Shown: positions 1-8,062, counted from the first letter of the stretch. The stretch: DNA of 19,306 nt from Bacteroidota bacterium (GCA_004292985.1 RDXT01000804.1:1-19306), one strand, 5' to 3'. Notes: generated from the sequence alone by a model not told the origin. A program made the numbers and translations.

Positions 1-2541
1 TGCCGGGGCCAGTCTGTCTCACTCAATGCCCTCGGAATGGATCAATATACCTGGGCACCCACCGAAGGACTGAACCTGACCACCGGGAGCCTCGTGAAGG
101 CAAGCCCAAGGCAGACCACCATTTATACCGTAACAGGGCGGGCGGGCGAAGGCTGTGTCATCACGCGTCAGGTAACGGTAAAAGTAGAAGACGCTTCTTC
201 CTCCATCAGCCTCGTCGCCGACCGGAATGCCCTCTGCCCCGGAGAAAGCACCGAAATACGCGCATCGGGCGCTGCCGGATACCGCTGGTCGCCTGCCGCC
301 ACCCTCAACCGCTCCGAAGGAGATGTGGTTGTGGCAAAACCGGAAACGACCACTACCTACACCCTTACCGCATTAACTTCGGCGGGATGCCAGGTTGAAA
401 AAAGCATTACCCTGACCGCTTCTCCCAAACCCGAACTGCGGGCCACAGCAGATAAAAGCCTGATTTGCGCCAATGAACCGCTGCGCCTCAGTGCCTATGG
501 CGCCTCCCGCCTCAGCTGGTCGCCCGAAGCTCTGATTGTAAATGCATCGGGAAATACGGCCTCTGTCCGCACCGACCGCACAACCTTGTTTACCGTGATC
601 GGCGAAAATGAAGCGGGATGCGAAGACACAGCCCGTATCGAAATTATCGTCCGGGAAGCCCCAAAACTTACTGTAACTCCCGCTGAGTCAGTTATTTGCC
701 AGGGAAGCCAGACCGAAATAAAAGCCAGCGGCGCTGTCAGCTATGTCTGGTCGCCTGCCGATGGCCTCAATACCACCAGCGGAGACCGGGTCATGGCCCG
801 GCCCTACCGCTCCCAAACCTATACCGTACAGGCCAGGGACATCGCCGGATGTATCAGCACTGTGCAGGCCAAAGTAACGGTTTCGGGCGCTGCCTATCCT
901 GTGCCGGACTTCAGCAGCGATGCCAGCGAAAACTTCGCCTGCGCAGGACAAGCGATCACCTTCCGCAACGAGTCCACCCAGGCCTATAGCTGTTACTGGG
1001 AGTTTCCGGGCGGAACACCCGCTACCTCTACCGAGCAAAATCCGGTGGTAAGGTATAACAGCGAAGGCCCAAAAGATGTAGTACTGACCGTCACAGGCTG
1101 CAATGGCCTCCGGGAACGCAAGGTCGGACAAGGCTATCTGGTCATCACACCGCCGATGTTTTTTTCACTGAATGCAGAAAATGTATCCGTATGCCGCGAT
1201 GAGCCTTTCCGGCTGGTCGCCTCCGGCGCAGAAACCTATACCTGGTCTCCGGCCCTGGGCCTGGACCAGACCACAGGCAATGTTGTGATGGCAAGCCCTC
1301 AGGTAAAGAGTACCTACAAGGTACGCGGCATCAGCCGGGATGGCTGCATCGCCGAGCGCGAAGTAACATTGGACGTGATCGGCGCAGGTAAAAAACTGAA
1401 GGTCAGCCCTTCTGCACCCGCCATTTGCCAGGGACAGTCCACACAATTAACTGCCTCAGGAGCTGTAAGTTACCGCTGGTCGCCCGCCACAGGACTCAAC
1501 CGCACAGATGGTCCTTCGGTACAGGCCAGCCCCGACCGAACTACTACCTATACCGTCGAAGGTACGGACGAAGACGGATGTACCTTCCGCGTTCCCGTTA
1601 CGGTCACTGTAAATCAGAAAAATACCCTTGCGATCAGCCCTGACAAGCCATCGATCTGCGCCGGGGAAGAAGTGGTTCTGCGCACCTCCTCGCGGGGCGT
1701 GTACCAATGGACCCCCAACTACGGCCTTAGCGCGGCTACGGGCAGCGAACTCCGGGCATTTCCCCGCGAAACAACCACCTACCGCGTCAGCGGATCGAAT
1801 GAGCATGGCTGCCCCGCCGAGGCATCTGTAACGGTAACGGTGCAGGGGGGTGCAAATGTCTCTCTGCTGGCCAGGGAAACCCGGATCTGCGAAGGCAGCA
1901 GCACAGAGGTTGTTATCAGCGGAGGCAACAGCTATCAATGGTCCCCTATCGAAGGCGTGAGCCAGGGTGTCGGCGCTGTGGTGAGTCTTGCGCCAGCCAA
2001 AACGACTACCTATACCGTAACATCGGGCACGGGCAACTGCGCCAGCCGCCAGACAGTTACCATCGAGGTGATCCCCTCCCAGCCTATTTCCATTCTGCCC
2101 GAAGCGCCGCGTGTGTGTCCGGGGCAGTCCATCGAGCTGGAAGCCGTGGGTGCCAAAGCCTATATCTGGGATGAAGCCAAAGGGCTGATGGCACTCGCAG
2201 GCTCAAAAGTGAGGGTAAGCCCTTCTCAGACAACCATTTATGAGGTAAGCGGCGTGGATGCCAACGGATGTGAAGCCCGCGGAAAAACCACGGTTGTGGT
2301 TGGTTCGACAGACTTCCTGCGGCTCAGCGCCTCGGCGGCGACCATCTGCAAAGGCTCTGACGTAATGCTCATGGCCGGAGGAGGAGAATCGTATGAATGG
2401 ATTGAAGGTGAGGGACTTAACAACAGAAGTGCTGCCCGCGTATATGCCCGCCCGCAGGAGAACGCCTCCTACCGGGTTGTGGCTACAGACCGTTACGGCT
2501 GCCGCGACACGGCCTCCATGCGCCTCAATTTCGAGGAACTC
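1..2541 (+). repeat. Array of ten ~77-residue (~231-bp) Ig/PKD-like repeats
   Basis: Ten in-frame copies (the first partial) cover this stretch, interrupted by one PKD domain at about 892-1155. Copies start near bases 202, 433, 664, 1156, 1390, 1621, 1852, 2083 and 2311, with the partial copy before them. They are diverged at DNA level but keep the motif order and two Cys per repeat, which suggests one disulfide per domain (inference). The nearly constant spacing implies growth by tandem duplication. Confidence 0.9.
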
Positions 2542-3054
2542 AGGGCCACTTTCGACGCGTCGGTTACAGAAATTGACCTGGCAGAAGGGGAAGGTACGGT
2601 TAGCTTTGCAGACCGTACAGCCCAGAGCGTGGAGTGGCTGTGGGACTTTGGCGACGGCGGTTCCTCGCGCGAAGCGAAGCCTGTGCACGTCTATGACAGG
2701 CCCGGCACCTACACCGTGCGCATGAAAGTAAGCAACGGCGCCTGCGAAGCGATGACATCCCGCCAGATCAGGGTGATCAACTCCAGCAACCTCGAAGAGG
2801 TCGCCGCCAGCCTGCTCATTACCCTGGATGAAAGCGAGCAGCACGTGGGATTTTCGCTGGAAAGCCCACGCAGAATGTTGCTCTCCATGCGCCTGCTCGA
2901 CGCCTCCGGCAGAGAGCAGATCAGCAGCCTGCTGCGCCTGGGCAAAGGGTCTTTCTCACGCGAGTGGGACCTCAGCAGCTTTGGAAAAGGAGAATATACG
3001 ATGGAACTGACAGACGGTGCGCGCTCGGTAACACGGAAGGTTGAAGTAAGGTAA
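1..3054 (+). CDS. Giant extracellular PKD/Ig-like repeat protein with T9SS-type C-terminal tail (5' truncated)
   Basis: The reading frame is open from base 1, so the gene begins upstream and only about 1017 C-terminal residues are visible; the first ATG, at 37, is internal to a repeat. The protein has ten repeats of about 77 residues, each with a C-x-G-type motif, then a Y-x-WSPA-x-GLN-like core, a TTTYTV-like strand and a second Cys preceded by Gly. A divergent PKD domain (YWEFPGG, bases about 892-1155) lies between repeats 4 and 5. A canonical PKD domain (WDFGDG, about 2542-2775) follows the last repeat. The final 75 or so residues (LLDASGRE, then DLSSFGKGEYTMEL, ending KVEVR) resemble a type A sorting domain of the type IX secretion system. 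By family knowledge such proteins are exported to the cell surface and often act in adhesion or gliding. The exact role cannot be read from sequence. No partner gene on this strand is visible downstream. Confidence 0.93.
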   Translation, partial: CRGQSVSLNALGMDQYTWAPTEGLNLTTGSLVKASPRQTTIYTVTGRAGEGCVITRQVTVKVEDASSSISLVADRNALCPGESTEIRASGAAGYRWSPAATLNRSEGDVVVAKPETTTTYTLTALTSAGCQVEKSITLTASPKPELRATADKSLICANEPLRLSAYGASRLSWSPEALIVNASGNTASVRTDRTTLFTVIGENEAGCEDTARIEIIVREAPKLTVTPAESVICQGSQTEIKASGAVSYVWSPADGLNTTSGDRVMARPYRSQTYTVQARDIAGCISTVQAKVTVSGAAYPVPDFSSDASENFACAGQAITFRNESTQAYSCYWEFPGGTPATSTEQNPVVRYNSEGPKDVVLTVTGCNGLRERKVGQGYLVITPPMFFSLNAENVSVCRDEPFRLVASGAETYTWSPALGLDQTTGNVVMASPQVKSTYKVRGISRDGCIAEREVTLDVIGAGKKLKVSPSAPAICQGQSTQLTASGAVSYRWSPATGLNRTDGPSVQASPDRTTTYTVEGTDEDGCTFRVPVTVTVNQKNTLAISPDKPSICAGEEVVLRTSSRGVYQWTPNYGLSAATGSELRAFPRETTTYRVSGSNEHGCPAEASVTVTVQGGANVSLLARETRICEGSSTEVVISGGNSYQWSPIEGVSQGVGAVVSLAPAKTTTYTVTSGTGNCASRQTVTIEVIPSQPISILPEAPRVCPGQSIELEAVGAKAYIWDEAKGLMALAGSKVRVSPSQTTIYEVSGVDANGCEARGKTTVVVGSTDFLRLSASAATICKGSDVMLMAGGGESYEWIEGEGLNNRSAARVYARPQENASYRVVATDRYGCRDTASMRLNFEELRATFDASVTEIDLAEGEGTVSFADRTAQSVEWLWDFGDGGSSREAKPVHVYDRPGTYTVRMKVSNGACEAMTSRQIRVINSSNLEEVAASLLITLDESEQHVGFSLESPRRMLLSMRLLDASGREQISSLLRLGKGSFSREWDLSSFGKGEYTMELTDGARSVTRKVEVR

Positions 3055-3077
3055 ATAATTGACTATCTATTATTTAC

Positions 3078-3115
3078 CCTCAGAGACCCAACCCTGAACT
3101 GCCTGAGGTTTTTTT
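3078..3115 (+). terminator. Candidate intrinsic terminator of the repeat-protein gene, overlapping the rhomboid 3' end
   Basis: CCTCAG (3078-3083) pairs with CTGAGG (3103-3108) and is followed at once by seven T residues (3109-3115). The 19-nt loop is large and the stem is only 6 bp, so it may be weak. The opposite strand has no T tract after the hairpin, so it would act only on + strand transcription. It lies 24 bp past the stop at 3054 and inside the last codons of the convergent rhomboid gene. Confidence 0.55.
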
Positions 3116-3664
3116 GCGCTGGCCGCCTTCGAGGATAAAACCGAAGAGGCCGCCCAGCACACCGCCGATGATGTGGGCAAACTGAGATACGTTATCTTCG
3201 CCAAAGGAACCCAGGATTTCTTTGCCCAGAAAAAGCACCACCACCAGCACAAAGGTGAGGGGTATGCCACCGCGCGAGTTGGTGAAAGAGCTGAGCAGGA
3301 TCATCATAAAAGCGACCCCGCTGGCACCCAGCAGCGCTGCGTGGAAAAAGAAAATCTGGAGCAGGCCCGTAATCAGTGCCGTTACAAAAATCATCCAGAT
3401 CAGATCGCGGGAGCCATATTTTTCTTCAAGAATCGGGCCGATGAGCAGGATCAGGGTAAAGTTACCCACCAGATGCTCCCAGTTGCCATGCCCCATTACG
3501 TGCGACACCAGTCGGAAATACCAGACCGGACTTGTCAGATTCACCTCCGGAAAAACCGTAAACAAATCCATCAGGTGCAGAGGGGTAAACTGCTCGATGG
3601 CGAGTATCACCGTACACAGCAGCGTGTAGGTAAGAATTACGGGAGAGTTGTATTTCAGGCGCAT
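3080..3664 (-). CDS. Rhomboid family intramembrane serine protease
   Basis: This 194-residue polytopic membrane protein has the rhomboid signature. The catalytic Ser is S115 in GASG and the catalytic His is H164 in the last hydrophobic segment (FAHIIGGVLGGLFG). The HGNWEHLVGN motif supplies H64 and the structural Asn N68. Five or six hydrophobic helices are visible. The protein has the compact core rhomboid size, with no extra domain apart from a short Lys/Ser/Gly tail. Rhomboids cleave transmembrane proteins within the bilayer; the substrate here is unknown. The ATG at 3664 is the natural start, just before the first helix (VILTYTLLCTVIL). The gene lies downstream of DUF1573 on the same strand but beyond a strong terminator, so it is probably transcribed separately. 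No clear promoter was seen. Confidence 0.93.
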   Translation of the reverse strand: MRLKYNSPVILTYTLLCTVILAIEQFTPLHLMDLFTVFPEVNLTSPVWYFRLVSHVMGHGNWEHLVGNFTLILLIGPILEEKYGSRDLIWMIFVTALITGLLQIFFFHAALLGASGVAFMMILLSSFTNSRGGIPLTFVLVVVLFLGKEILGSFGEDNVSQFAHIIGGVLGGLFGFILEGGQRKKTSGSSGLGL

Positions 3665-3679
3665 AAGGAGTGAGTAAGC

Positions 3680-3725
3680 AAAAAAAAGTCACGCAGAGGA
3701 CCTCTTGTAAGTACCTCTACGTGAC
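3680..3725 (-). terminator. Strong intrinsic terminator after the DUF1573 gene
   Basis: Read on the minus strand, GTCACGTAGAGG (3725-3714) pairs with CCTCTGCGTGAC (3699-3688). This gives a 12-bp stem with one G-U pair and a 14-nt loop, followed directly by eight T residues (3687-3680). It lies 31 bp after the DUF1573 stop and 16 bp before the rhomboid start, so it should separate the two genes. Confidence 0.85.
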
Positions 3726-3755
3726 CTTCCTGTCACAGGTTTAAGAAACAGTGCA

Positions 3756-4613
3756 TCAGTTCTGAGGACCGGCAGGCGCAGGAGCAGCGACTTCGCCCTC
3801 CACTTCACCGCGGATTTTCAGCACGAGGTTGTTCGTAGGGAAGTTGCCGGTAACCGTAACGGTTTTGGTCTGGAATCCGGTTTTGCCGCTGGTATTGAAG
3901 GAGATGTCAATAAAGCCTTCTTGTCCGGGCTGCACAGGCTCACTGCTGTATTTAGGCGTGGTGCATCCGCAGGAAGCTTTCACGCGGGTAAGCGAGAGGG
4001 GCTCAGTTCCGGTGTTTTTAAACTTGAAGGTATGCGTAACGACAGCGCCTGTTTTCACTTTTCCGAAGTCGAAGTCGGTCTGTGCCCACTCCACAGTGGT
4101 CTGGTTCATGGCCTGAGCCTTCTGGAGATAGTCGGGAGCTGCAGGCGCAGCGGGTGCGGCAGTGGCATTGTTCAGTTCGATGGCCTGTGGCTGGCCGGCG
4201 AGGGCAGGCTGTGCCGGAGCGGGCGCTGGTTTGGCCTGGGTCTGCTGCTTGGCAGGGTCAGCCTGGGGAGGATACACCGCAGGGGCGCTCGCCTGAGCAG
4301 GAGCAGGTTTAACGGTAGCCGGAGCAGATGCAACCTGTGGAGCAGGCTTTGTAGCCACAGCCGGAGTTGGAGCAGGAGTTGGAGCAGCCGGAGCTGGAGT
4401 TGCGACAGCAGCAGCCTGGGCTTCTACCTTTTTCAGTGCATCGCGCTTGCGCTCTGCATACTTGAGCACCTCAGCCTGTACATCGGCGGGCAGCTCTTTC
4501 ACAACTTCGATAAGTTGCTTCTGGGTACGCTTGGCATCGGGGGTCTGAGCGGAAACGGGCGCAGCAACGCCTGCAACAAGCAGGGCACCCAGGAATAGGC
4601 GGATCATCTTCAT
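3756..4613 (-). CDS. Secreted DUF1573 domain protein with Ala/Pro-rich linker
   Basis: The 285-residue protein has three parts. A signal peptide (about residues 1-23, ending PVSAQ) is followed by a short charged helical segment (about 28-67). An Ala/Pro/Gln-rich low-complexity linker occupies about 68-160. A DUF1573 domain spans about 172-272. The domain shows the family hallmarks DFDFGKV (about 180-186), HTFKFKNTG, KASCGCTTP with paired Cys 215 and 217, and a PGQEGFIDISFNTSG strand pair. DUF1573 has an ASPM-SPD-2-Hydin-like Ig fold and is common in Bacteroidota envelopes; its biochemical role is not established. The long linker suggests the domain is held away from a membrane or wall attachment point, but no lipobox is visible. 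The gene is divergent from the serine hydrolase and ends in its own terminator. Confidence 0.93.
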   Translation of the reverse strand: MKMIRLFLGALLVAGVAAPVSAQTPDAKRTQKQLIEVVKELPADVQAEVLKYAERKRDALKKVEAQAAAVATPAPAAPTPAPTPAVATKPAPQVASAPATVKPAPAQASAPAVYPPQADPAKQQTQAKPAPAPAQPALAGQPQAIELNNATAAPAAPAAPDYLQKAQAMNQTTVEWAQTDFDFGKVKTGAVVTHTFKFKNTGTEPLSLTRVKASCGCTTPKYSSEPVQPGQEGFIDISFNTSGKTGFQTKTVTVTGNFPTNNLVLKIRGEVEGEVAAPAPAGPQN

Positions 4614-4728
4614 ATTAACTGCATTAGTTTTCGTTGGTAAAGGAACTAAATCCGGAAATGAAAATCAACTAAATTTTTAGTAGATAATTTTTTGTTGTTT
4701 ACAGGGTCATTTACTTACTACTTCTGCA
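4614..4728. promoter_or_regulatory. Divergent intergenic region, DUF1573 / serine hydrolase
   Basis: This AT-rich 115-bp stretch separates two divergent start codons, so it must hold both promoters or their ends. For the + strand gene, TTTG at 4691-4694 and TACTTCTG at 4719-4726 resemble the Bacteroidota -33 (TTTG) and -7 (TAnnTTTG) boxes. The 24-bp spacing is too long and the -7 box would almost touch the ATG, so I do not assign positions. No Shine-Dalgarno sequence is seen on either side. Confidence 0.45.
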
Positions 4729-5991
4729 ATGAAACATCTGCTGCTTTTTCTCGCATTTTTGGGAGCATTCACACAGGTCCATGCACAAAAACCCCAGACA
4801 TTTACCCCAGCCAAACCCGAAGAGGCCGGATTTGACTCCCGCCGCCTCGAACGTCTGGACCAGTTGCTCCAGGGTTTTGTTAATGACGGAATTGCACCCC
4901 ATGTGGTTACATTTGTCGCCCGCGGAGGAAAGGTTATTCACCACAAAGCCTACGGTTACAGCAACCTCGCCACCCGCACCCCGCTGAAAAAAGACGATCT
5001 TTTCCGCATTGCCTCCCAGACCAAGGCGCTGACGACCGTTGCCCTGATGATCCTGTATGAAGAAGGCAAATGTATGCCCGAAGACCCGATCTCCAGGTAT
5101 CTGCCCGAATTTAGCCAGATGAGCATTCTGGACAGTTACAACCCTGCCACAGGCGAGATCAAAACCCACCCCGCCACAAAGGCCATTACCATACGCCACC
5201 TGCTTACCCATACCGCAGGCATCCCCTATGAGCATCCACTGGACAAACTTCCGGCCTATGAAGTGCCTTTTTACAACTCCCTGCAGCCCGTGCTGCTGGC
5301 AGATGTGATCAAAAAACTGGCGACCCGCCCTCTGCTCCACGAACCCGGCGAGGCATTTACCTACGGGCTGAATACGGACATTCTGGGAAGGTTGGTAGAG
5401 GTGATCTCAGGCAAGCCGCTCGATCAGTTTATCCGCGAGCGGGTAACAGAGCCACTGGGGATGAAAGACACCTATTTTTATCTGCCTGCCGAAAAAAGCG
5501 GACGGCTGGTCGAGTTGTATGCCAAAGTATCTGCTGACAGCACCCTCCGGCTCAGCGACCACGAGGGAAACCGTAGCTTTGCTGTCAAAGGCGCCAAGAC
5601 CTATTTTTCGGGTGGAGCTGGTATGGTCGGCAGTGCTGAAGACTATGCGCGCCTCTGCCAGATGCTGCTCAATGGTGGCGAGTTTAATGGCAAACGTATC
5701 CTCGCCCGCAAAACGGTGGACATGATGCTCCGCAACCAGATTGGCGAGCTCGAAGTCTGGGACCGCAACGACCATTTCGGCTATGGCTTCCAGATTTTCA
5801 GCGAAGACAGCCACTACGGCGACCAGGCGAGTCCCAGCTCGGCGATGTGGGGCGGCATGTACTGCTCTGAGTTTACCATTGATCCCAAAGAGAACCTGAT
5901 CCTGCTGGTATTTACCAACGTGCATCCCTACGCGCACTATGGCGATTTTGTGCGGAAATTCCGGGTTGCGGTCTATCAGGCTTTGCTCTAA
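4729..5991 (+). CDS. Secreted serine hydrolase, class C beta-lactamase / EstB-like fold
   Basis: The 420-residue protein has a signal peptide (about 1-20, ending VHAQ) followed by a complete beta-lactamase-family domain (PF00144 type). The nucleophile motif is S96-Q-T-K99 in FRIASQTKALT. The tyrosine base is Y212 in FTYGLNTDILGRLVE. The third, C-terminal box appears as W374-G-G-M-Y-C. RHLLTHTAGI (156-165) and PLGMKDTYF (242-250) are further family motifs. Enzymes of this fold include esterases, D-aminopeptidases, DD-peptidases and class C beta-lactamases. The WGG box and overall pattern fit an esterase or peptidase better than a drug-hydrolysing beta-lactamase, but the substrate is unknown. 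The gene converges with the CotH-like gene, 9 bp away, with no obvious terminator between. Confidence 0.93.
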   Translation: MKHLLLFLAFLGAFTQVHAQKPQTFTPAKPEEAGFDSRRLERLDQLLQGFVNDGIAPHVVTFVARGGKVIHHKAYGYSNLATRTPLKKDDLFRIASQTKALTTVALMILYEEGKCMPEDPISRYLPEFSQMSILDSYNPATGEIKTHPATKAITIRHLLTHTAGIPYEHPLDKLPAYEVPFYNSLQPVLLADVIKKLATRPLLHEPGEAFTYGLNTDILGRLVEVISGKPLDQFIRERVTEPLGMKDTYFYLPAEKSGRLVELYAKVSADSTLRLSDHEGNRSFAVKGAKTYFSGGAGMVGSAEDYARLCQMLLNGGEFNGKRILARKTVDMMLRNQIGELEVWDRNDHFGYGFQIFSEDSHYGDQASPSSAMWGGMYCSEFTIDPKENLILLVFTNVHPYAHYGDFVRKFRVAVYQALL

Positions 5992-6000
5992 GGCAGGGAC

Positions 6001-7023
6001 TTACTTCCGGCACTTGAGCATAAACTCCCGCTTTACCGCTTTGGGATCATTGATAATGTCGTAAAACTCATCGTAATACTTCAGGGTAGAAGCGATGGTT
6101 TTTTCGGGCAGAAAGCCGCTCGTGCGGTAGAGGGCGTAAATGGCCTCTTTCTTTTCCCGGAAACGGACAAAAGCGGCCTCCATGGTCGCTTCGGGCTTGC
6201 AAAATCCCCGGTAAATCCGCTCGCGGACAGAGGAAAGACCGAGTTCCGTGCGCGGCACGGCATAGGGAGCCGAGATCACCCCCGACCAGTCCAGGTCATA
6301 GGGAATGGGCAACGGGGCAATATCGTAGGTGGTGCGGACGATGCGCACATTGTGCTGGGCGGACACAGACCAGTCTGTGTTTCCGGCCATGTATTCAAAC
6401 ACGGACATCAGAACCGAAAGCGGCTCGTAGGTCTGGTTTGCGTGAATGCCCGTCTGCTCCATCAGGATTCCATTGAGACGTGCAGCGAGTTTTTCTTCCG
6501 GCTCCAGCAGAAAACCGTAACGGGTGAGGGTGTCGCCGGGCCGCTCCGAATCGTCGTAGGTGATCCGCACCAGCCGTACGCGGAAGCTGGTGTCTGTGAG
6601 GAGGTTATAGCTTCGGTACAGCAGATATTCTTCGAGGATCACCTGCTCATACAGGTCCTGTTTGCTGTTGCAGTGGGTAATGAGTTTGATTTTGTCCTGC
6701 CCTTCAAAAAGAGTACCCTGTGAACTCAGGCTGTCAATTTTGAGGCGGAGGGGCGGAAAAGGGCACATGCTGCGGCGGAAGTTGCCCCGTGTTTTTACCT
6801 CGACTTTGAGCTCGGTCTGCGATCCGGCGCTGTTTGTATAAGATAAGGTACCGGCGTGATACACGGCACCCTCTTCTTTGTCTTTGCAAATATCGCGGAT
6901 GGGTGCTTTAAGGGTGCAGTTGAGTATCTCGATGTCTGAAAAGAGAGAGGGCTTCTCTGTGGACTGGGCATGCGCAGAAAGGACGCCCCATACGAGCAGG
7001 GTAATGCAAAACGAGCGGAACAT
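6001..7023 (-). CDS. Secreted protein with a CotH-like (spore-coat kinase fold) pattern
   Basis: This 340-residue protein has a signal peptide (about 1-20, ending SAHAQ). I recognise no close named family, but the motif order resembles CotH-type protein kinase-like folds. TRGNFRR (78-84) comes first, then FEGQDKIKL (106-114). A helix LEEYLLYRSYN follows, then RYGFLLEP (168-175, E174). Next come AGNTDWS (213-219) with HNVRI (224-228), and finally PYDLDWSG (241-248), where DLD would match the metal-binding Asp pair of CotH. CotH proteins phosphorylate spore-coat proteins in Bacillus, while secreted bacterial relatives are often surface-associated. The assignment is by pattern only and activity is inference. 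It follows the NRDE gene by 13 bp on the same strand, so the two are probably co-transcribed. Several Cys (36, 46, 87, 118, 275, 338) could form disulfides after export. Confidence 0.75.
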   Translation of the reverse strand: MFRSFCITLLVWGVLSAHAQSTEKPSLFSDIEILNCTLKAPIRDICKDKEEGAVYHAGTLSYTNSAGSQTELKVEVKTRGNFRRSMCPFPPLRLKIDSLSSQGTLFEGQDKIKLITHCNSKQDLYEQVILEEYLLYRSYNLLTDTSFRVRLVRITYDDSERPGDTLTRYGFLLEPEEKLAARLNGILMEQTGIHANQTYEPLSVLMSVFEYMAGNTDWSVSAQHNVRIVRTTYDIAPLPIPYDLDWSGVISAPYAVPRTELGLSSVRERIYRGFCKPEATMEAAFVRFREKKEAIYALYRTSGFLPEKTIASTLKYYDEFYDIINDPKAVKREFMLKCRK

Positions 7024-7036
7024 AGCGGGGTTCAGG

Positions 7037-7801
7037 TTAGGACATTTCAGTAGCGAACGAATATACTAACATTTCTCCCTTCGGTTCATAGGATCGCTCT
7101 GCAAAGATCAAATTATTATCATAATCCATCATCAGCACCGTTGTCACGCGGGTGCCATAGTGGTGCAGGCGGATAAACATAGGTCCGAGCAGCCGCTCCA
7201 GCTCGATGGGGATTCCGGTATTGGGCAGTTGCTCGTCGGGTACACCCTCCGTACTGGTCAGTACATCCATCAGCAGGGCAGGGTCGGGAAAGGCGGTATC
7301 GCGGATCAGGCGGGTAAAGGCTACTTTGGAGCGCACCACCTTAGCCCAGGATGTATCGAGCAAATGGTTGCTGAGTCCGTAAATTCCGGATTCAAGCTTA
7401 CACGGCGCTCCCCCCCGGTTGGAGTAATACCAGAGCTCCTCCGCATTCCCCGCAAGGAAGTTCATTCCCTGATAAAAAGCGCTTTTTTGCTCAATTTCCA
7501 ACAAATAGGATCCGGGCGGAGGGGCTTCGGTAAGGTAACGTCCGACAAGCTCACCGCGGGAGTGCTCCTGCTCCAGGGTACGTTTCGCCTCGCGAAAATT
7601 GGTTACGGCCGCAAAATAGCCCTGGCGGTTTGCGCCCATCCAGGTACCCCCGGCTTTGAGGTCGCGCCCTGCCAATACATTGGGGTGGTCTTCCCACCAG
7701 CCTGCACGGGCGGCCGGACGGTCATAAAACTCGTCCCGGTTTGCGACCATGATTAAACGAAAGTGCTTGTGCTGTTGCCAGGCAAGGTTAATGAGGCACA
7801 T
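7037..7801 (-). CDS. NRDE family protein (TANGO2-like, DUF833)
   Basis: The 254-residue cytoplasmic protein starts Met-Cys and carries the motif that names the family: N21-R-D-E24 in ANRDEFYDRPA. AGGTWMG (50-56) and FAAVTNFRE (63-71) follow, all typical of NRDE/TANGO2 proteins. The length is normal. The family is predicted to have an N-terminal nucleophile hydrolase-like fold, with Cys2 as the candidate nucleophile. Eukaryotic relatives (TANGO2/HRG-9) have been linked to haem trafficking; the bacterial role is not established. It is the upstream gene of a likely pair with the CotH-like gene (13 bp apart). Its leader carries a hairpin at 7844-7873, about 43 bp before the start codon. No signal peptide is seen, so unlike its neighbour it should stay in the cytoplasm. 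Confidence 0.93.
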   Translation of the reverse strand: MCLINLAWQQHKHFRLIMVANRDEFYDRPAARAGWWEDHPNVLAGRDLKAGGTWMGANRQGYFAAVTNFREAKRTLEQEHSRGELVGRYLTEAPPPGSYLLEIEQKSAFYQGMNFLAGNAEELWYYSNRGGAPCKLESGIYGLSNHLLDTSWAKVVRSKVAFTRLIRDTAFPDPALLMDVLTSTEGVPDEQLPNTGIPIELERLLGPMFIRLHHYGTRVTTVLMMDYDNNLIFAERSYEPKGEMLVYSFATEMS

Positions 7802-7843
7802 GTATAAAATGAGCTGAGCAAGATAGGCTAAAGAAAAGAATAA

Positions 7844-7873
7844 GTTCCGGTCAGGGGAACACCCTGGCGGAAC
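7844..7873 (-). promoter_or_regulatory. Stable stem-loop in the NRDE leader (possible terminator or attenuator)
   Basis: GTTCCG (7844-7849) pairs with CGGAAC (7868-7873), and CAGGG (7852-7856) with CCCTG (7862-7866). Between them are a T-G wobble and one bulged G, and the loop is GAACA. On the minus strand the stem is followed by TTATTCTTTTCTTT, a broken T tract, so partial termination about 43 bp before the NRDE start is conceivable. The fold is clear from sequence; its function is inference. Confidence 0.55.
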
Positions 7874-8030
7874 CTACCCATATACCCCAATTAAACCATA
7901 TGGTCTCTGACAAACGAATCGCCGGCCTCTGGGTCTCTCCCGGTAAAGGGAAAACGGTAATCGTACAGAAGGTAAGCAGGGGTTAGGACGAGGCAGAAAA
8001 TCCGTTTTCAAAAACCACATTTAGCAGGAA

Positions 8031-8050
8031 TTTATCTGCGGACAGATAAA
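8031..8050. promoter_or_regulatory. Perfect 8-bp inverted repeat with CGGA loop
   Basis: TTTATCTG (8031-8038) and CAGATAAA (8043-8050) form a perfect hairpin with a tetraloop. Neither strand has a T tract after it, so it is not a standard terminator. It could be an RNA element in a minus-strand leader or a dyad operator. Confidence 0.45.
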
Positions 8051-8062
8051 AACTTACATACA

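Noticed and set aside
688..1131. Open frame of 147 codons on the minus strand inside the repeat-protein gene
   Set aside because: It lies wholly within clear repeat domains on the other strand and shows no family motifs. Such shadows are expected in GC-rich repetitive coding DNA, as are those at 1456-1938 and 2203-2844.
3173..3673. Open frame of 166 codons on the + strand across the rhomboid gene
   Set aside because: The minus strand encodes a complete rhomboid with its catalytic Ser and His; the + frame is charged, motif-free and has no promoter.
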